Positions 53,101 through 64,000 of a stretch of DNA of 64,000 bases are shown here, piece by piece. Numbering within the stretch: the stretch's first letter is position 1; the number at the start of each line of letters is the position of its first letter. Origin of the DNA: Xiphophorus maculatus. Its lineage: Eukaryota; Chordata; Actinopteri; Cyprinodontiformes; Poeciliidae. The notes beneath the pieces are model-generated. The model searched no databases, was not told where the DNA came from, and saw only the letters and a list, made by a program, of their open reading frames with translations. The translations under genes were made by a program, and so were the position numbers. The stretch lies in assembly GCF_002775205.1 (NCBI RefSeq), contig NC_036443.1, forward strand, positions 31,474,217-31,538,216. The letters are read 5' to 3'.

Positions 53101-56100
53101 TCCTTCCTGTTCCTTCCTGTTTCTTCCTGCTTCTTCCTGTTCCTTCCTGGTCCTTCCTGTTTCTTCCTGTTCCTTCCTGGTCCTTCCTGTTTCTTCCTGT
53201 TCCTTTCTGTTTCTTCCTGTTTCTTCCTGTTCCTTCCTGGTCCTTCCTGTTTCTTCCTGTTCCTTCCTGTTTCTTCCTGGTCCTTCCTGTTCCTTCCTGT
53301 TTCTTCCTGGTCCTTCCTGGTCCTTCCTGTTTCTTCTTGCTCCTTCCTGTTCCTTCCTGTTCCTTCCTGCTCCTTCCTGGTCCTTCCTGGTCCTTCCTGC
53401 TCCTTCCTGTTTCTTTCTGTTTCTTCCTCGTCCTTCGTGGTCCTTCCTGCTCCTTCCTGTTCCTTCCTGTTTCTTCCTGGTCCTTCCTGCCTCTTCCTGG
53501 TCCTTCCTGGTCCTTCCTGTTCCTTCCTGGTCCTTCCTGGTCCTTCCTGGTCCTTCCTGGTCCTTCCTGTTTCTTCCTGTTCCTTCCTGGTCCTTCCTGT
53601 TTCTTCCTGTTTCTTCCTGTTCCTTCCTGTTTCTTCCTGGTCCTTCCTGTTCCTTCCTGTTCCTTCCTGGTCCTTCCTGGTCCTTCCTGTTCCTTCCTGG
53701 TCCTTCCTGTTTCTTCCTGTTCCTTCCTGTTTCTTCCTGGTCCTTCCTGTTCCTTCCTGTTTCTTCCTGGTCCTTCCTGGTCCTTCCTGTTTCTTCTTGC
53801 TCCTTCCTGTTCCTTCCTGTTCCTTCCTGCTCCTTCCTGGTCCTTCCTGCTCCTTCCTGTTTCTTTCTGTTTCTTCCTCGTCCTTCGTGGTCCTTCCTGC
53901 TCCTTCCTGTTCCTTCCTGTTTCTTCCTGGTCCTTCCTGCCTCTTCCTGGTCCTTCCTGGTCCTTCCTGTTCCTTCCTGGTCCTTCCTGGTCCTTCCTGT
54001 TCCTTCCTGGTCCTTCCTGTTTCTTCCTGTTCCTTCCTGGTCCTTCCTGTTTCTTCCTGTTTCTTCCTGTTCCTTCCTGTTTCTTCCTGGTCCTTCCTGT
54101 TCCTTCCTGTTCCTTCCTGGTCCTTCCTGGTCCTTCCTGTTCCTTCCTGGTCCTTCCTGTTCCTTCCTGGTCCTTCCTGTTTCTTCCTGTTCCTTCCTGT
54201 TCCTTCCTGGTCCTTCCTGGTCCTTCCTGTTTCTTCCTGGTTCTTCCTGTTCCTTCCTGGTCCTTCCTGGTCCTTCCTGGTCCTTCGTGGTCCTTCCTGT
54301 TTCTTCTTGCTCCTTCCTGCTCCTTCCTGTTCCTTCCTGTTCCTTCCTGCTCCTTCCTGTTCCTTCCTGTTCCTTCCTCTTTCTTCCTGCTCCTTCCTGT
54401 TCCTTCCTGTTTCTTCCTGGTCCTTCCTGCTTCTTCCTGGTCCTTCCTGGTCCTTCCTGTTCCTTCCTGGTCCTTCCTGTTTCTTCCTGTTCCTTCCTGT
54501 TTCTTCCTGGTCCTTCCTGTTCCTTCCTGTTCCTTCCTGGTCCTTCCTGGTCCTTCCTGTTCCTTCCTGTTCCTTCCTGGTCCTTCCTGTTCCTTCCTGT
54601 TCCTTCCTGGTCCTTCCTGGTCCTTCCTGTTTCTTCCTGTTCCTTCCTGTTCCTTCCTGTTCCTTCCTGGTCCTTCCTGGTCCTTCCTGTTCCTTCCTGT
54701 TCCTTCCCTTTCCGCCTGCTGTCTGTGTTCTGTGAACCTGATGAAGCTCCTTTACTTTACAGACATGTCAGTAACAGCCTTCACTTTGTCACCGTCTGGC
54801 AGCTTTAATAACAGGAATAATCCAGACGATTAATGACTGGACCAGAACCAGAGAGCCTGGTTCCTTTCATGCTACCATATCACAGCTCTTTCAGACACAG
54901 GGGACGTTGTTCCAGGAACGTCAACTGGCTTTTCCCCGAAGAGGAAAGTCTGACTGAGAGAACAGAACGGAGAATCGATCCTGGACAAAGTTCGTCCCTG
55001 GTGGAGTGGATCTCTGCTGCCTCTTCCACAGCGAATGAAACGACCAGACCAGTTAATGAAGTTAAACCACCAGCTCTGATTATGGCAAATACTCTGTGTG
55101 CAGTGAAGATGAGGAGGATTTCATATTCAGACTGTTTGCTGTCTGAGTTTTGTCCTTTAGGCTTGCCGTAGCTGAGCGGATGGTTGAAGGTTCAAAGAAT
55201 AAATTACAGTATTTTTATTTACAGCCTTCAGGAAGTGGAAAAGACAATAAAGCTGAAATTCATAAAGATGTTTGGAAATTCACTTTTGCTGAGGTAAGAA
55301 ATCATAACAGAAAATCTGTCCATTGTTTATTCACCAGGAGAAAAGCTAATAGAATATAAATATGTTAAAGTTTTTATCTTAAACATGTTTATTGTTTTAA
55401 CAATTTTTCATGTTTTCAGGCCCAGCAGATTTCTCTTCAGTTGGTTTCAAAACCGGTAAATCCATCAATGTCCTAGAAACCTTAGATTAATATTAATATT
55501 ACACAGAACTGGATTCAATCTTTGGATGAGCTGCACTGAGACGTTATGATAATCTGATCAATTCCTCATTTATGAAATTCAACTCTGGAGAAAAACTTAT
55601 TATTTTTCTTCTGTTAGGAGAAGAAAGATGGAGGAAGTTCCCTGGATGAGGCAGGAGGGGTAAGTCTGTGTCCTGTCAAGACATCATCCATTCATCTATT
55701 CATCCATTCATCCATTCATCATTGTGAAGGTGAATGAAGGTCGTGTTTTTTAGTGAACCACATGCAGAAAGTCTGAGGCGTAGATGTTATACTGAAGTAT
55801 TTAGTAAAAAATGATCTAGAACAAAAACTTGTATGTATCCAGAAGGACCAGGGAGCCGGGCAGGAAACTGGGACAGAGCAGCTTTAACAGGAGCAACCAG
55901 GGAGACGGATTACACACCTGATTGGCTGACAGGCTGCAGGTGTGAGGAGAGAGAGGGGAAAGGCACAGTGGGCGAGCGAGAGCAGGGACCAGAATCAAGT
56001 TTATCAGTAAAACACAGAAATATAAAATCAGAAGGAAGTTAATACGAAACCATGTGTTAGCCAACATTCAGTCCAGCAGCTGAACCCTCACAGGGCGATG

Positions 56101-57402
56101 CTTCCTCCTAACCCCTACCCTACCCTACCCTGCCCTAACCCTAACCCTAACCCCTAACCATCAGCACCAAACCAGCAGCAGAGCTCAAAGGGTTCACAGG
56201 AAACATTTCTGGGTTTTTCTATTTCAGGTCCAGGGCGCTGAATGTCCACCATCTCCATCACATGGAGGTTCATCAGGTCAAACAGAGAATGCCAATGGTC
56301 ATCGTCATGGTTACGATCCACCACAGATTCAGGAAGGAGGTGAAGAAGTTCCAATGGGAAATGTGAGAATAAAGATCTGAGCAGAGAAAACCTGAAGTCT
56401 GTAGGAGACGATGTCCTCATATTGTCTCTTTCTGCATGAGAGCAACTTCTGATTGTCAAACGTCTGAATAATCAGATTCTAAACTAATGATTTAACTGAC
56501 CTGCTGACATTCAAAGCAGAAACTGAAACAGAAAATAGTTCATGATTTAACTCTGTTGTTCTAACTGAGAAACAAACTAAATACTAATTTACATTTTAAT
56601 TTGTATAAATCTGTTCTGTTTAGGTCTCTAGTTCAGGTGGAAACCAGAACAATCCTCCACCGTCCGACCCGGTAAGCAAACTCAGAGACTCCTCAACAGT
56701 CCCTGTTTACTTGAACTAGACCAGCAGGTTTCCTGATGTGGAGGCAGAAAAAACACACATGAGCAGAGATCTGGGATTTGAACCATCAGCTGTGTTGCTA
56801 TGGCAACAGTTGCACGAACTGCATCACCATGCAGCCATTAACCAGTCCAGTTAATCAGGAGAGGTCAATTTATCCGTCTGTTATTATCAGGTTATTATCA
56901 GGTTATTATCTGAACTACTAAATGTTGATCTTCCCTTTAAATTAGTAACATGTGATGCTGAATTAAAACAGTTCTAGAAGCATAGATCTAGATTGATCCC
57001 TGCAAAGCAGCATAGATCCAAAAACAGATTTTTGTCTTTTATATATTTCTAATATTTTGCAACATTGTGAAAGTGAAAGAATGAAGTTCTGGAAACCTGT
57101 TTATTACGGGACATATCCTAGTCAAAGGCCACGCTAAGGCTCCTCACAGTAACTCTAGATGTAAAGTCAGAGTTCTGGAAACTTCTGGATTAATAAACAG
57201 ATTCATGTTCGTGATTTCAGGTCAACAGAAACAGCTGATTGTTTTTAACCAGAATAATAACATTTATCATATATTTATGATTCAGTGACGTCAGGAAATC
57301 GCAGCCTCTGATTTCTGGTTTCTACAAAGTTTCTTCTTAATGACATGATTTATTATTTTTCAGGTGGATCCACCTTCACAGGATCAGGAGAGCAGATCAT
57401 AG
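47162..57402 (+). CDS. CALHM-like four-helix channel gene F, 403 aa
   Basis: Predicted plasma-membrane large-pore channel subunit of the calcium homeostasis modulator type; family assignment is inferred from topology and motif. Exons (all phase 0) are 47162-47632, 47744-48115, 55225-55293, 55420-55455, 55618-55659, 56228-56362, 56624-56671 and 57364-57402, totalling 1212 nt. Helices lie near residues 15-30, 48-67, 103-118 and 158-178. CTC...C in the first extracellular loop and SVLLDGDWFACC...C after helix 3 match the CALHM cysteine and LLDG pattern. The loop at 71-92 holds eight cysteines, and the segment after helix 4 is also very Cys-rich, unlike typical CALHMs. Exons 3-8 encode a low-complexity hydrophilic tail (PPSPSHGGSS..., ending DQESRS). 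Intron 2 (7.1 kb) contains the 5.9-kb pyrimidine array. The start could be 47162 or 47165. Confidence 0.72.
48781..54710 (+). repeat. 5.9-kb array of a 10-bp unit TYCTTCCTGK
   Basis: About 593 consecutive 10-bp units (TCCTTCCTGG, TCCTTCCTGT, TTCTTCCTGT and variants) stay in one 10-bp register from end to end; I found no indel. Variation sits at unit position 2 (C/T) and position 10 (G/T/C). Because no unit spells a stop in any plus frame, three overlapping frames of about 1,700-1,830 codons stay open; these are artefacts. Rare variants such as TCCTTCGTGG (49341, 49571, 50261, 50491, 51041, 51751, 51981, 52721, 53081, 53431, 53881, 54281) mark higher-order duplication, with 230 bp recurring as a spacing. 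It lies in intron 2 of gene F. Confidence 0.97.
56106..56159. repeat. Interstitial telomere-like repeat (CCCTAA)n
   Basis: CCCTACCCTACCC grading into CCCTAACCCTAACCC inside an intron of gene F; degenerate. Confidence 0.8.
56750..56832 (-). mobile_element. tRNA-like SINE fragment
   Basis: The minus strand reads GGCTGCATGGTGATGCAGTT...GGTTCAAATCCC, resembling an A-box region and a B-box of a tRNA-derived SINE. Short and diverged. Confidence 0.45.
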
Positions 57403-57457
57403 ACCCTCGGCAACATGTTCAATTTTGTCTTTTTATTTTCCTGATACCAGAAATTTA

Positions 57458-57463
57458 ATTAAA
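57458..57463 (+). terminator. Polyadenylation signal, gene F
   Basis: ATTAAA variant hexamer 56 bp after the stop codon. Confidence 0.4.
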
Positions 57464-57854
57464 TCAGAAAAATGTCAGCAAAACAAAATGTTTTTTAGTG
57501 TAAATAATATACATTTCCAGACTACTGTAGATGTGAAAACAGATTTTAAAACATGAGTTATATTTTAGATTTTATTAATTTATAATAGTTTATATGTAAT
57601 ATTTGATATTACTATGTTATATATTCTTTAATTTTGCAGCATATTAGGCCACATATTCAGTTAAGACCAGATAAAACATGCTACAAAAAGACATCAAGTC
57701 AAATTAAACTTTTCTTGTTTAAATAAATTAAGATGATTAAAATTATTATTCATCTTTTATAAAATCAGATGTTTGGATGCAGAAACCAGGTTTCAGTTTC
57801 TGTCCTCTGAGCTGATTGGACTAAACTGATGGTTACTTCTTTTCCTGTCTGGGT

Positions 57855-57950
57855 TAGCATTAGTGGTAACATCACCATTAGCGTTAGCACTAGCTTTAGC
57901 ACTAGCAACAGCATTAGTGTTAGCATTAGGGTTAGCATTAGCGTTAGTTT
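57855..57950. repeat. Degenerate GTTAGCATTA repeat
   Basis: Irregular 6- and 12-bp units of GTTAGCATTAG/CATTAGCGTTAG type downstream of gene F. Confidence 0.8.
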
Positions 57951-58417
57951 GAAGGTTACGACCCTGGCCGTCAATCTAGTGGATCAACTGGTTTCTTATA
58001 TTTTGTTTGGTCTTTTCTGGCCACATGTCCTAGTTAAAACCTGAAGCCCGGCTCTCTTGGTGTGGTTCATTCATGTGATCCTGTTGGCTGCTAACTGATG
58101 TTAACTGTCATGTCAGCGTGACCTTTGACCTCCAGGTTATTGAAGAGTTTGTAAATAATTCTGCAGCAGCTGGAGTTTGAAATATTTATTTAGATGATTT
58201 TCTATAGAGCTACAGCCTGGAGCGGCTCCACCCTTTGACCTTTGACCTCTGGTTGTGTTTTCACATGTTGAAGAAACATTTGACCGGCTGCAGGACGCTC
58301 AGAGGGACACAGATCTGTCCTCACGAGGACAGCGTCCCTCAGCATGACGCTTCCTTCACTGATGACATGATTTCAGTAGCAAACAGAAAACTAGAAAATT
58401 TCGGAAGAAATTTAGCC

Positions 58418-60040
58418 GGGGCCTGCCAAGGCGTGCCCGTCGGTTAGGGCCCGGCGCTACAAATTGGCATCGATGCTAAAGAAGCTGCATCGTAATCAAT
58501 AGCATGCTGAGAATCACAAGAACGTTAAGTAAGGTGGACGTGCACCATTCAGTATGATTTAAAAATGTTGTCAAGGCTTTTATTTTGGAAGTTTTGTTCC
58601 ACTTCATTTCAAAGGGCCAAACTAATCCCATGCGTAATAGTCCTTGGGTTAAAATAGTTATATAATGCTCAAAACACAAGTAGTTGATGTAAAAATATTA
58701 AAGGCTTTTATTTTGAAATGTTTGTTAAGGTTCATTTCAAAGCGCCAAACTAATCCTATGTTTATCAGTGCTTTGGATGAAAAAGTCAAATAAAGCCAAA
58801 AAGAGCAATTACGTCATGTAAAAATATTCAAGGCTTTTATTTTGAAATTTGCAGTATGCTTCATTTCAAAGGGCCAAACTAATACTATGTGTAACAGTGC
58901 TTTGAATGAAAAAGTCAAATAAAGCCAAAAAGAGCAATTACATGATGTAAAAATATTCAAGGCTTTTATTTTGGAATTTTTGTTAAACTTCATTTCAAAG
59001 GGCCAAACTAATCCCATGTATATCAGTCATTGGGTTAAATCAGTTATATATTGCCCAACAGAGCAAATATCTGATTTAAAAATATTCAAGGCTTTTATTT
59101 TGAAATTATTATTATGCTTCATTTTAAAGTTCCAAACTAATCCCATGTGTAACAGTTACTGAGTTAAATCAGTTATATACAGCCCATAGTAGCAATTAGT
59201 TCTAAAGGCCAGTTCTCAGTCCTGATCTGTTTCAACTGAGGGTTCCACTATAGATAGAACTACAGTGATGCGTATTTGTAGTCCAAACCAGCAGCCAATA
59301 GCCTCTTGAGTTCCGTTGCTATGGCAAATAAGTTTCTCACCAAGGTGTGAACTGTTAGTGAAAGAGCCTGAGACAGCCTAGAAAATCCTGTCGCATGACT
59401 TTGCTCTGAAGCACCGTGACAGAAAACCGTACGATGTAGATAAATTTCGAAAACATTTTACCGGAGCAGACATGTGTATCAATGTCAGGACCGATTTTGA
59501 TACCAATCGTGCGATATTTGTGGGCGTGATGGCGATTTGAAAATTATCTTGGGCTCAAAAAATCTCTCCATTTCTCACTCTAGCCGAGATCTAAAGGCCC
59601 TGGCTCTCACTCTAATTTTTGGAAAAATGAGAAACTTTGGGTCGCTTAGAGACAAATTGTGGACAAACCGTAACTGGTATCGACGAGCCGTCTTCACTTT
59701 CGAAGAGATCACAGACGTATCTACAAAATGAAATTTGAATGGCATTTCTACGTGAATTCGTGACGACACAGAAAATCCTCAAAAATAGGGTATTTCCAGG
59801 ATTTTTCCCATTGACTTATAATGGGGTTTTTTTCGTAGTTTTTTGCAAATTATGTCGCCACGTTAAGCCCAAATCCCACCAAAAGTAATAGCTCCAATGG
59901 CGTGAATTTTCTGCACGTTTTGATACCTCATTTGTAGGTGTGCACCCAGCGGTATGAGCCGCATTAACGGTTACGGATGAAAAATAAAGAATTGGGAGAA
60001 TAGCAATAGGTTCCTGCCATTGCTTTGCATGGCAGGCCCC
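58418..60040. mobile_element. First macro-unit with inverted ends GGGGCCTGCCA / TGGCAGGCCCC
   Basis: The first unit is bounded by 11-bp inverted ends (58418-58428 and 60030-60040), suggesting that the repeated module was once a transposon that captured a satellite. No target duplication was identified. Unit 2 lacks the right end and runs straight into the next head. Confidence 0.4.
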
Positions 60041-60344
60041 AATAATGAGATTTACTGAGAGGAACTGAGAATAAGTTTATTTTTACTGAGTCGATCAGTG
60101 AAGAAGAAACAGATGATTAGAAACGAGGAGAGAAAAATGATACATGAATAAAAATCTAAGAACTAGAAAAACAAAATTTCTGAAGAAATTTAGCCGGGGC
60201 CTGCCAAGGCGCGCCCGTCGGGCTTGGGCCCGGCGTCGTCGCGCCACAAATTGGCGTCGACGCTAAAGAACGCCGCGACGTAATCAGTGGCACGCGGAGA
60301 ACCGCAAGAACGTTAAGCGAGGCGGACGTGCACCGTTCGGTACG

Positions 60345-61865
60345 ATTTAAAATGTTGTCAAGGCTTTTATTTTGGAAGTTTTGTTAAACTTCATTTCAAA
60401 GGCCCAAACTAATAACATGCGTAATAGTCCTTGGGTTAAAATAGTTATATAATGCTCAAAACACAAGTAGCTGATGTAAAAATATTCAAGGCTTTTATTT
60501 TGAAATTTTCAGTATGCTTCATTTCAAAGTTCCGAACTAATACCATGTGTAACAGTGCTTTGGATGAAAAAGTCATATACGGCCAAAAAAAGCAATTACG
60601 TCATGTAAAATATTCAAGGCTTTTATTTTGAAATTTTCAGTATGCTTAATTTTAAAGTTCCAAACTAATCCCATGTATAACAGTGCTTTGGATGAAAAAG
60701 TCACATAAAGCCACAAACAGCAATTACGTCATGTAAAAATATTCAAGGCTTTTATTTTAAAATTTTCAGTATGCTTCATTTCAAAGGGCCAAACTAATCC
60801 CATGTGTAACAGTGCTTTGGATGAAAAAGTCAAATAAAGCCAAAAACAGCAATTACATGATGTAAAAATATTCAAGGCTTTTATTTTGAAATTATTATTA
60901 TGCTCCATTTTAAAGTTCCAAACTAATACCATGTGTAACAGTGCTTTGGATGAAAAAGTCAAATAAAGCCAAAAACAGCAATTACATGATGTAAAAATAT
61001 TCAAGGCTTTTATTTTGAAATTATTATTATGCTCCATTTTAAAGTTCCAAACTAATACCATGTGTAACAGTGCTTTGGATGAAAAAGTCAAATAAAGCCA
61101 AAAAGAGCAATTACATGATGTAAAAATATTCAAGGCTTTTATTTTGAAATTTTCAGTATGCTTCATTTTAAAGTTCTGAACTAATACCACGTGTAAGAGT
61201 GCTTTGGATGAAAAAGTCAAATAAAGCCAAAAAGAGCAATTACGTCATGTAAAAATATTCAAGGCTTTTATTTTGAAACTTTTGTTAAGCTTCATTTCAA
61301 AGGGCCAAACTAATACCACGTGTAACAGTGCTTTGGATGAAAAAGTCAAATAAAGCCAAAAAGAGCAATTACATGATGTAAAAATATTCAAGGCTTTTAT
61401 TTAGAAATTTTTGTTAATATTCATTTCAAAGGGCCAAACTAATACCATGTGTAACAGTGCTTTGGATGAAAAAGTCAAATAAAGCCAAAAAGAGCAATTA
61501 CGTCATGTAAAAATATTCAAGGCTTTTATTTTGAAATTTGCAGGATGCTTCATTTCAAAGGGCCAAACTAATCCCATGCGTAATAGTCCTTCGGTTAAAA
61601 TAGTTATATAATGCTCAAAACACAAGTAGCTGATGTAAAAATATTCAAGGCTTTTATTTAGAAATTTTTGTTAAGCTTCATTTTAAAGGGCCAAACTAAT
61701 ACCATGTGTAACACTGCTTTGGATGAAAAAGTCAAATAAAGCCAAAAAAGAGCAATTACGTCATGTAAAAATATTCAGGGCTTTTATTGTGAAATTTTCA
61801 ATATGCTTAATTTTAAAGTGTAAAACTAATCCCATGTGTAACAGTTACTGAGTTAAATCAGTTAT
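60345..61865. repeat. 129-bp satellite array, longest block
   Basis: About twelve monomers; adjacent copies show 129-bp spacing of AAGGCTTTTA (for example 61261 to 61390). Monomers vary mainly between TTTCAAAGGGCCAAACTAAT and TTTTAAAGTTCCAAACTAAT types. Confidence 0.92.
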
Positions 61866-64000
61866 ATACAGCCCAAAGCAGCAAGTAGTTGTAAAGGCCA
61901 GTTCTCAGTCCTGATCTGTTTCAACTGAGGATAGATAGAACTACAGTGATGCGTATTCGTAGTCCTAACCAGCAGCCAATAGCCTCTTGAGTTCCGTTGC
62001 TATGGTAAATAATGGTCTCAGCAGGTGTGAGCTCTGAGCTCTGAGCTCTCAAACACACAAGTGTGTTTGAGCAAACACACTTTACTGAAAAAAAGCATTG
62101 GAAACAAATCCTTCTTGTTCGGGAACCGTAATACATATTCGAAAAGCGTTTTAAGCGTATGACAGTTCAATGTGTCTTCTGCGATAGTCCCGAGATTCAT
62201 ATCTGTACCTCACTCAGAGCATTTACAGTGATGAGAGAAAGAAATGTTGTGCCCATATCTGATCCGAGGTCGGCTGTCACTCTAATTTGAGCAAAAATGA
62301 GAAACTTTGGGTCGCTTAGAGGCAAATTGTGGACAAACCGTAACTGGTATCGACGAGCCGTCTTAACTTTCGAAGAGATCACAGACGTATCTACAAAATG
62401 AAATTTGAATGGCATTTCTAGGTGAATTTGTGACGACACAGCAAATCCTCAAAAATAGGGTATTTCTAGGATTTTTCCCATTGAGTTATAATGGGGTTTT
62501 TTTCGTAGTTTTTTGCGAATTATGTCGCCACGTTAAGCCCAAATCCCACCAAAAGTAATAGCTGGAATGGCGTGAATTTTCTGCACGTTTTGATACCTCA
62601 TTTGTAGGTGTGCACCCAGCGGTATGAGCCGCATTAACGGTTACGGAAGAAAAATAAAGTTCTATAACTAGAAAAACAAAATTTCTGAAGAAATTTAGCC
62701 GGGGCCTGCCAAGGCGCGCCCGTGGGGTTCGGGCCCGGCGTGGTCACGCCACAAATTGGCGTCGACGCTAAAGAATGCCGCAATGTAATCAGTGGCACGC
62801 GGAGAACCGCAAGAACATTAAGCGAGGCGGACGTGCAACATTCGGTACGATTTAAAATGTTGTCAAGGCTTTTATTTTGGAAGTTTTGTTAAACGTCATT
62901 TCAAAGGGCCAAAGTAATCCCATGCATAATAGTCCTTGGGTTAAAATAGTTATATAATGCTCAAAACACAAGTGGCTGATGTAAAAATATTCAAGGCTTT
63001 TATTTTGAAATTTTGAGTATGCTTCATTTTAAAGTTCCGAACTAATACCATGTGTAACAGTGCTTTGGATGAAAAAGTCAAATAAAGCCAAAAAGAGCAA
63101 TTACGTCATGTAAAAATATTCAAGGCTTTTATTTTGAAATGTTCAGTATGCTTCATTTCAGAGGGCCAAACTATTCCATTGTGTAACAGTGCTTTGGATG
63201 AAAAAGTCATATACGGCCAAAAAGAGCAATTAAGTCATGTAAAAATATTAAAGGCTTTTATTTTGAAATTTTCAGTATGCTTCATTTCAAAGGGCCAAAC
63301 TAATACCACGTGTAACAGTGCTTTGGATGAAAAAGTCAAATAAAGCCAAAAAGAGCAATTACATGATGTAAAAATATTCAGGGCTTTTATTGTGAAATAT
63401 TCAATATGCTTAATTTTAAAGTTCAAAACTAATCCCATGTGTAACCGTTACTGAGTTAAATCAGTTATATACAGCCCATAGCAGCAATTAGTTCTAAAGG
63501 CCAGTTCTCAGTCCTGATCTGTTTCAACTGAGGATAGATAGAACTACAGCGATGCGTATTTGTAGTCCTAATCAGCAGCCAATAGCCTCTTGAGTTCCGT
63601 TGCTATGGTAAATAATGGTCTCAGCAGGTGTGAGCTGTGAGTCATACATGCTCAAACACACAATTGTGTGTTTGAGCCAACAGGTTTTACTGAAAAAAAG
63701 CATTGGAAACAAATCCCTCCTGTTCGGGAACCGTAATACATACTCGAAAAGCGTTTCGAGCGTATGAGAGGCCTATGTGTCTTCTGCGATAGTCCCGAGA
63801 TTCATATCTGTACCTCACTCAGAGCATTTACAGCGATGAGAGAAAGAAATGTTGTGCCCAGATCTGAAATTCTATTCAAATACATGGGAGAGAGCCTCAG
63901 ACAGCCTCAGAAAATCCTGTCGCATGACTTTGCTCTGAAGCACCGTGACAGAAAACCGTACGATCTAGATAAATTTCGAAAACATTTTACCGGAGCAGAC

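Larger units (their letters stand above)
58396..64000. repeat. Three-copy macro-repeat containing a 129-bp satellite
   Basis: Three large units begin at about 58396, 60170 and 62663. Each has a GC-rich head (TTTAGCCGGGGCCTGCC...), an array of about 129-bp monomers (5, 12 and 5 copies) marked by CAAGGCTTTTATTTTG and AGTGCTTTGGATGAAAAAG, and a unique tail (CCAGTTCTCAGTCCTGATC..., GGGTCGCTTAGAG..., GGTATGAGCCGCATTAACGG). Unit lengths are about 1.78 and 2.49 kb; the third leaves the window. No coding function is supported; 43-residue repeats in one minus frame simply follow from 129 = 3 x 43. Confidence 0.88.

Noticed and set aside
49347..54833. Three overlapping plus-strand ORFs of 1,712-1,828 codons made of Leu/Pro/Ser/Phe/Cys repeats
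   Set aside because: They are a by-product of a 10-bp unit that spells no stop in any plus frame. Equal openness in all three frames and position inside an intron argue against coding.
54833..55171. 112-codon ORF between the pyrimidine array and exon 3 of gene F
   Set aside because: No recognisable family and not in phase with flanking splice sites; treated as a chance ORF.
55145..55185. tRNA-like words GTAGCTGAGCGG and GGTTCAAAG
   Set aside because: Boxes are far too close together for a tRNA or SINE promoter, and there is no cloverleaf.
60729..61220. 163-codon minus-strand ORF of 43-residue repeats in the satellite
   Set aside because: The 129-bp monomer is a multiple of three, so one open monomer makes an open array; other monomer blocks contain stops.

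Overview
The window reads as nuclear DNA of a teleost fish. It has multi-exon genes with GT-AG introns, fish-type immune lectin and scavenger-receptor families, (GATG)n-tailed LINEs, hAT/Tc1-type fragments and large tandem repeats. I cannot name the species from sequence alone. All gene models below were built by hand from splice signals, codon phase and family resemblance; no alignment or transcript was available.

Region 1 (1-30,615) is a same-strand cluster of small secreted-type immune genes. Three are C-type lectin-like genes (1-6,514 partial; 8,001-14,248; 26,163-30,615). One is a scavenger-receptor cysteine-rich (SRCR) gene (18,990-23,422). A decayed lectin exon pair lies at 14,784-15,210. 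The four genes differ in their ectodomains but end in the same two-exon tail: a 92-95 nt phase 1-to-0 exon, then a 102-117 nt terminal exon. Together these encode about 65 residues of charged, Trp-containing sequence. The three genes with visible 5' ends also share a very short signal-peptide exon ending in phase 1. The cluster therefore looks like ectodomain exchange on a fixed signal/tail chassis. The lectin at the left edge ends in the ER-retrieval tetrapeptide KDEL. The SRCR gene carries an exon in which two partial SRCR domains are fused.

Mobile DNA has expanded the introns of this cluster. An LTR element at 240-3,234 has matching 318-bp LTRs and a 5-bp target duplication. A 5'-truncated LINE at 11,579-13,685 has a 12-bp target duplication. 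Further LINE pieces lie at 3,876-4,285, 15,349-15,482, 19,927-20,966 and 26,975-27,508. Tc1 and SINE remnants are also present.

Region 2 (30,616-47,161) is mostly intergenic. It holds three hAT-like or MITE insertions with exact target duplications (34,756-34,963; 35,417-36,603; 45,132-46,376), a 288-bp MITE, LINE fragments, a 14-bp minisatellite, and a damaged minus-strand four-helix membrane-protein gene (39,196-40,221). That gene resembles the CALHM family and carries two glutamine-rich coding minisatellites.

Region 3 (47,162-57,402) is an apparently intact plus-strand paralogue of that CALHM-like gene, with eight exons and 403 residues. Its second intron contains a 5.9-kb array of a 10-bp pyrimidine-rich unit with almost no length drift, the most extreme sequence feature in the window.

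Region 4 (58,396-64,000) is a nested satellite: 129-bp monomers inside three larger units that share a GC-rich head and a common tail and run off the right edge.
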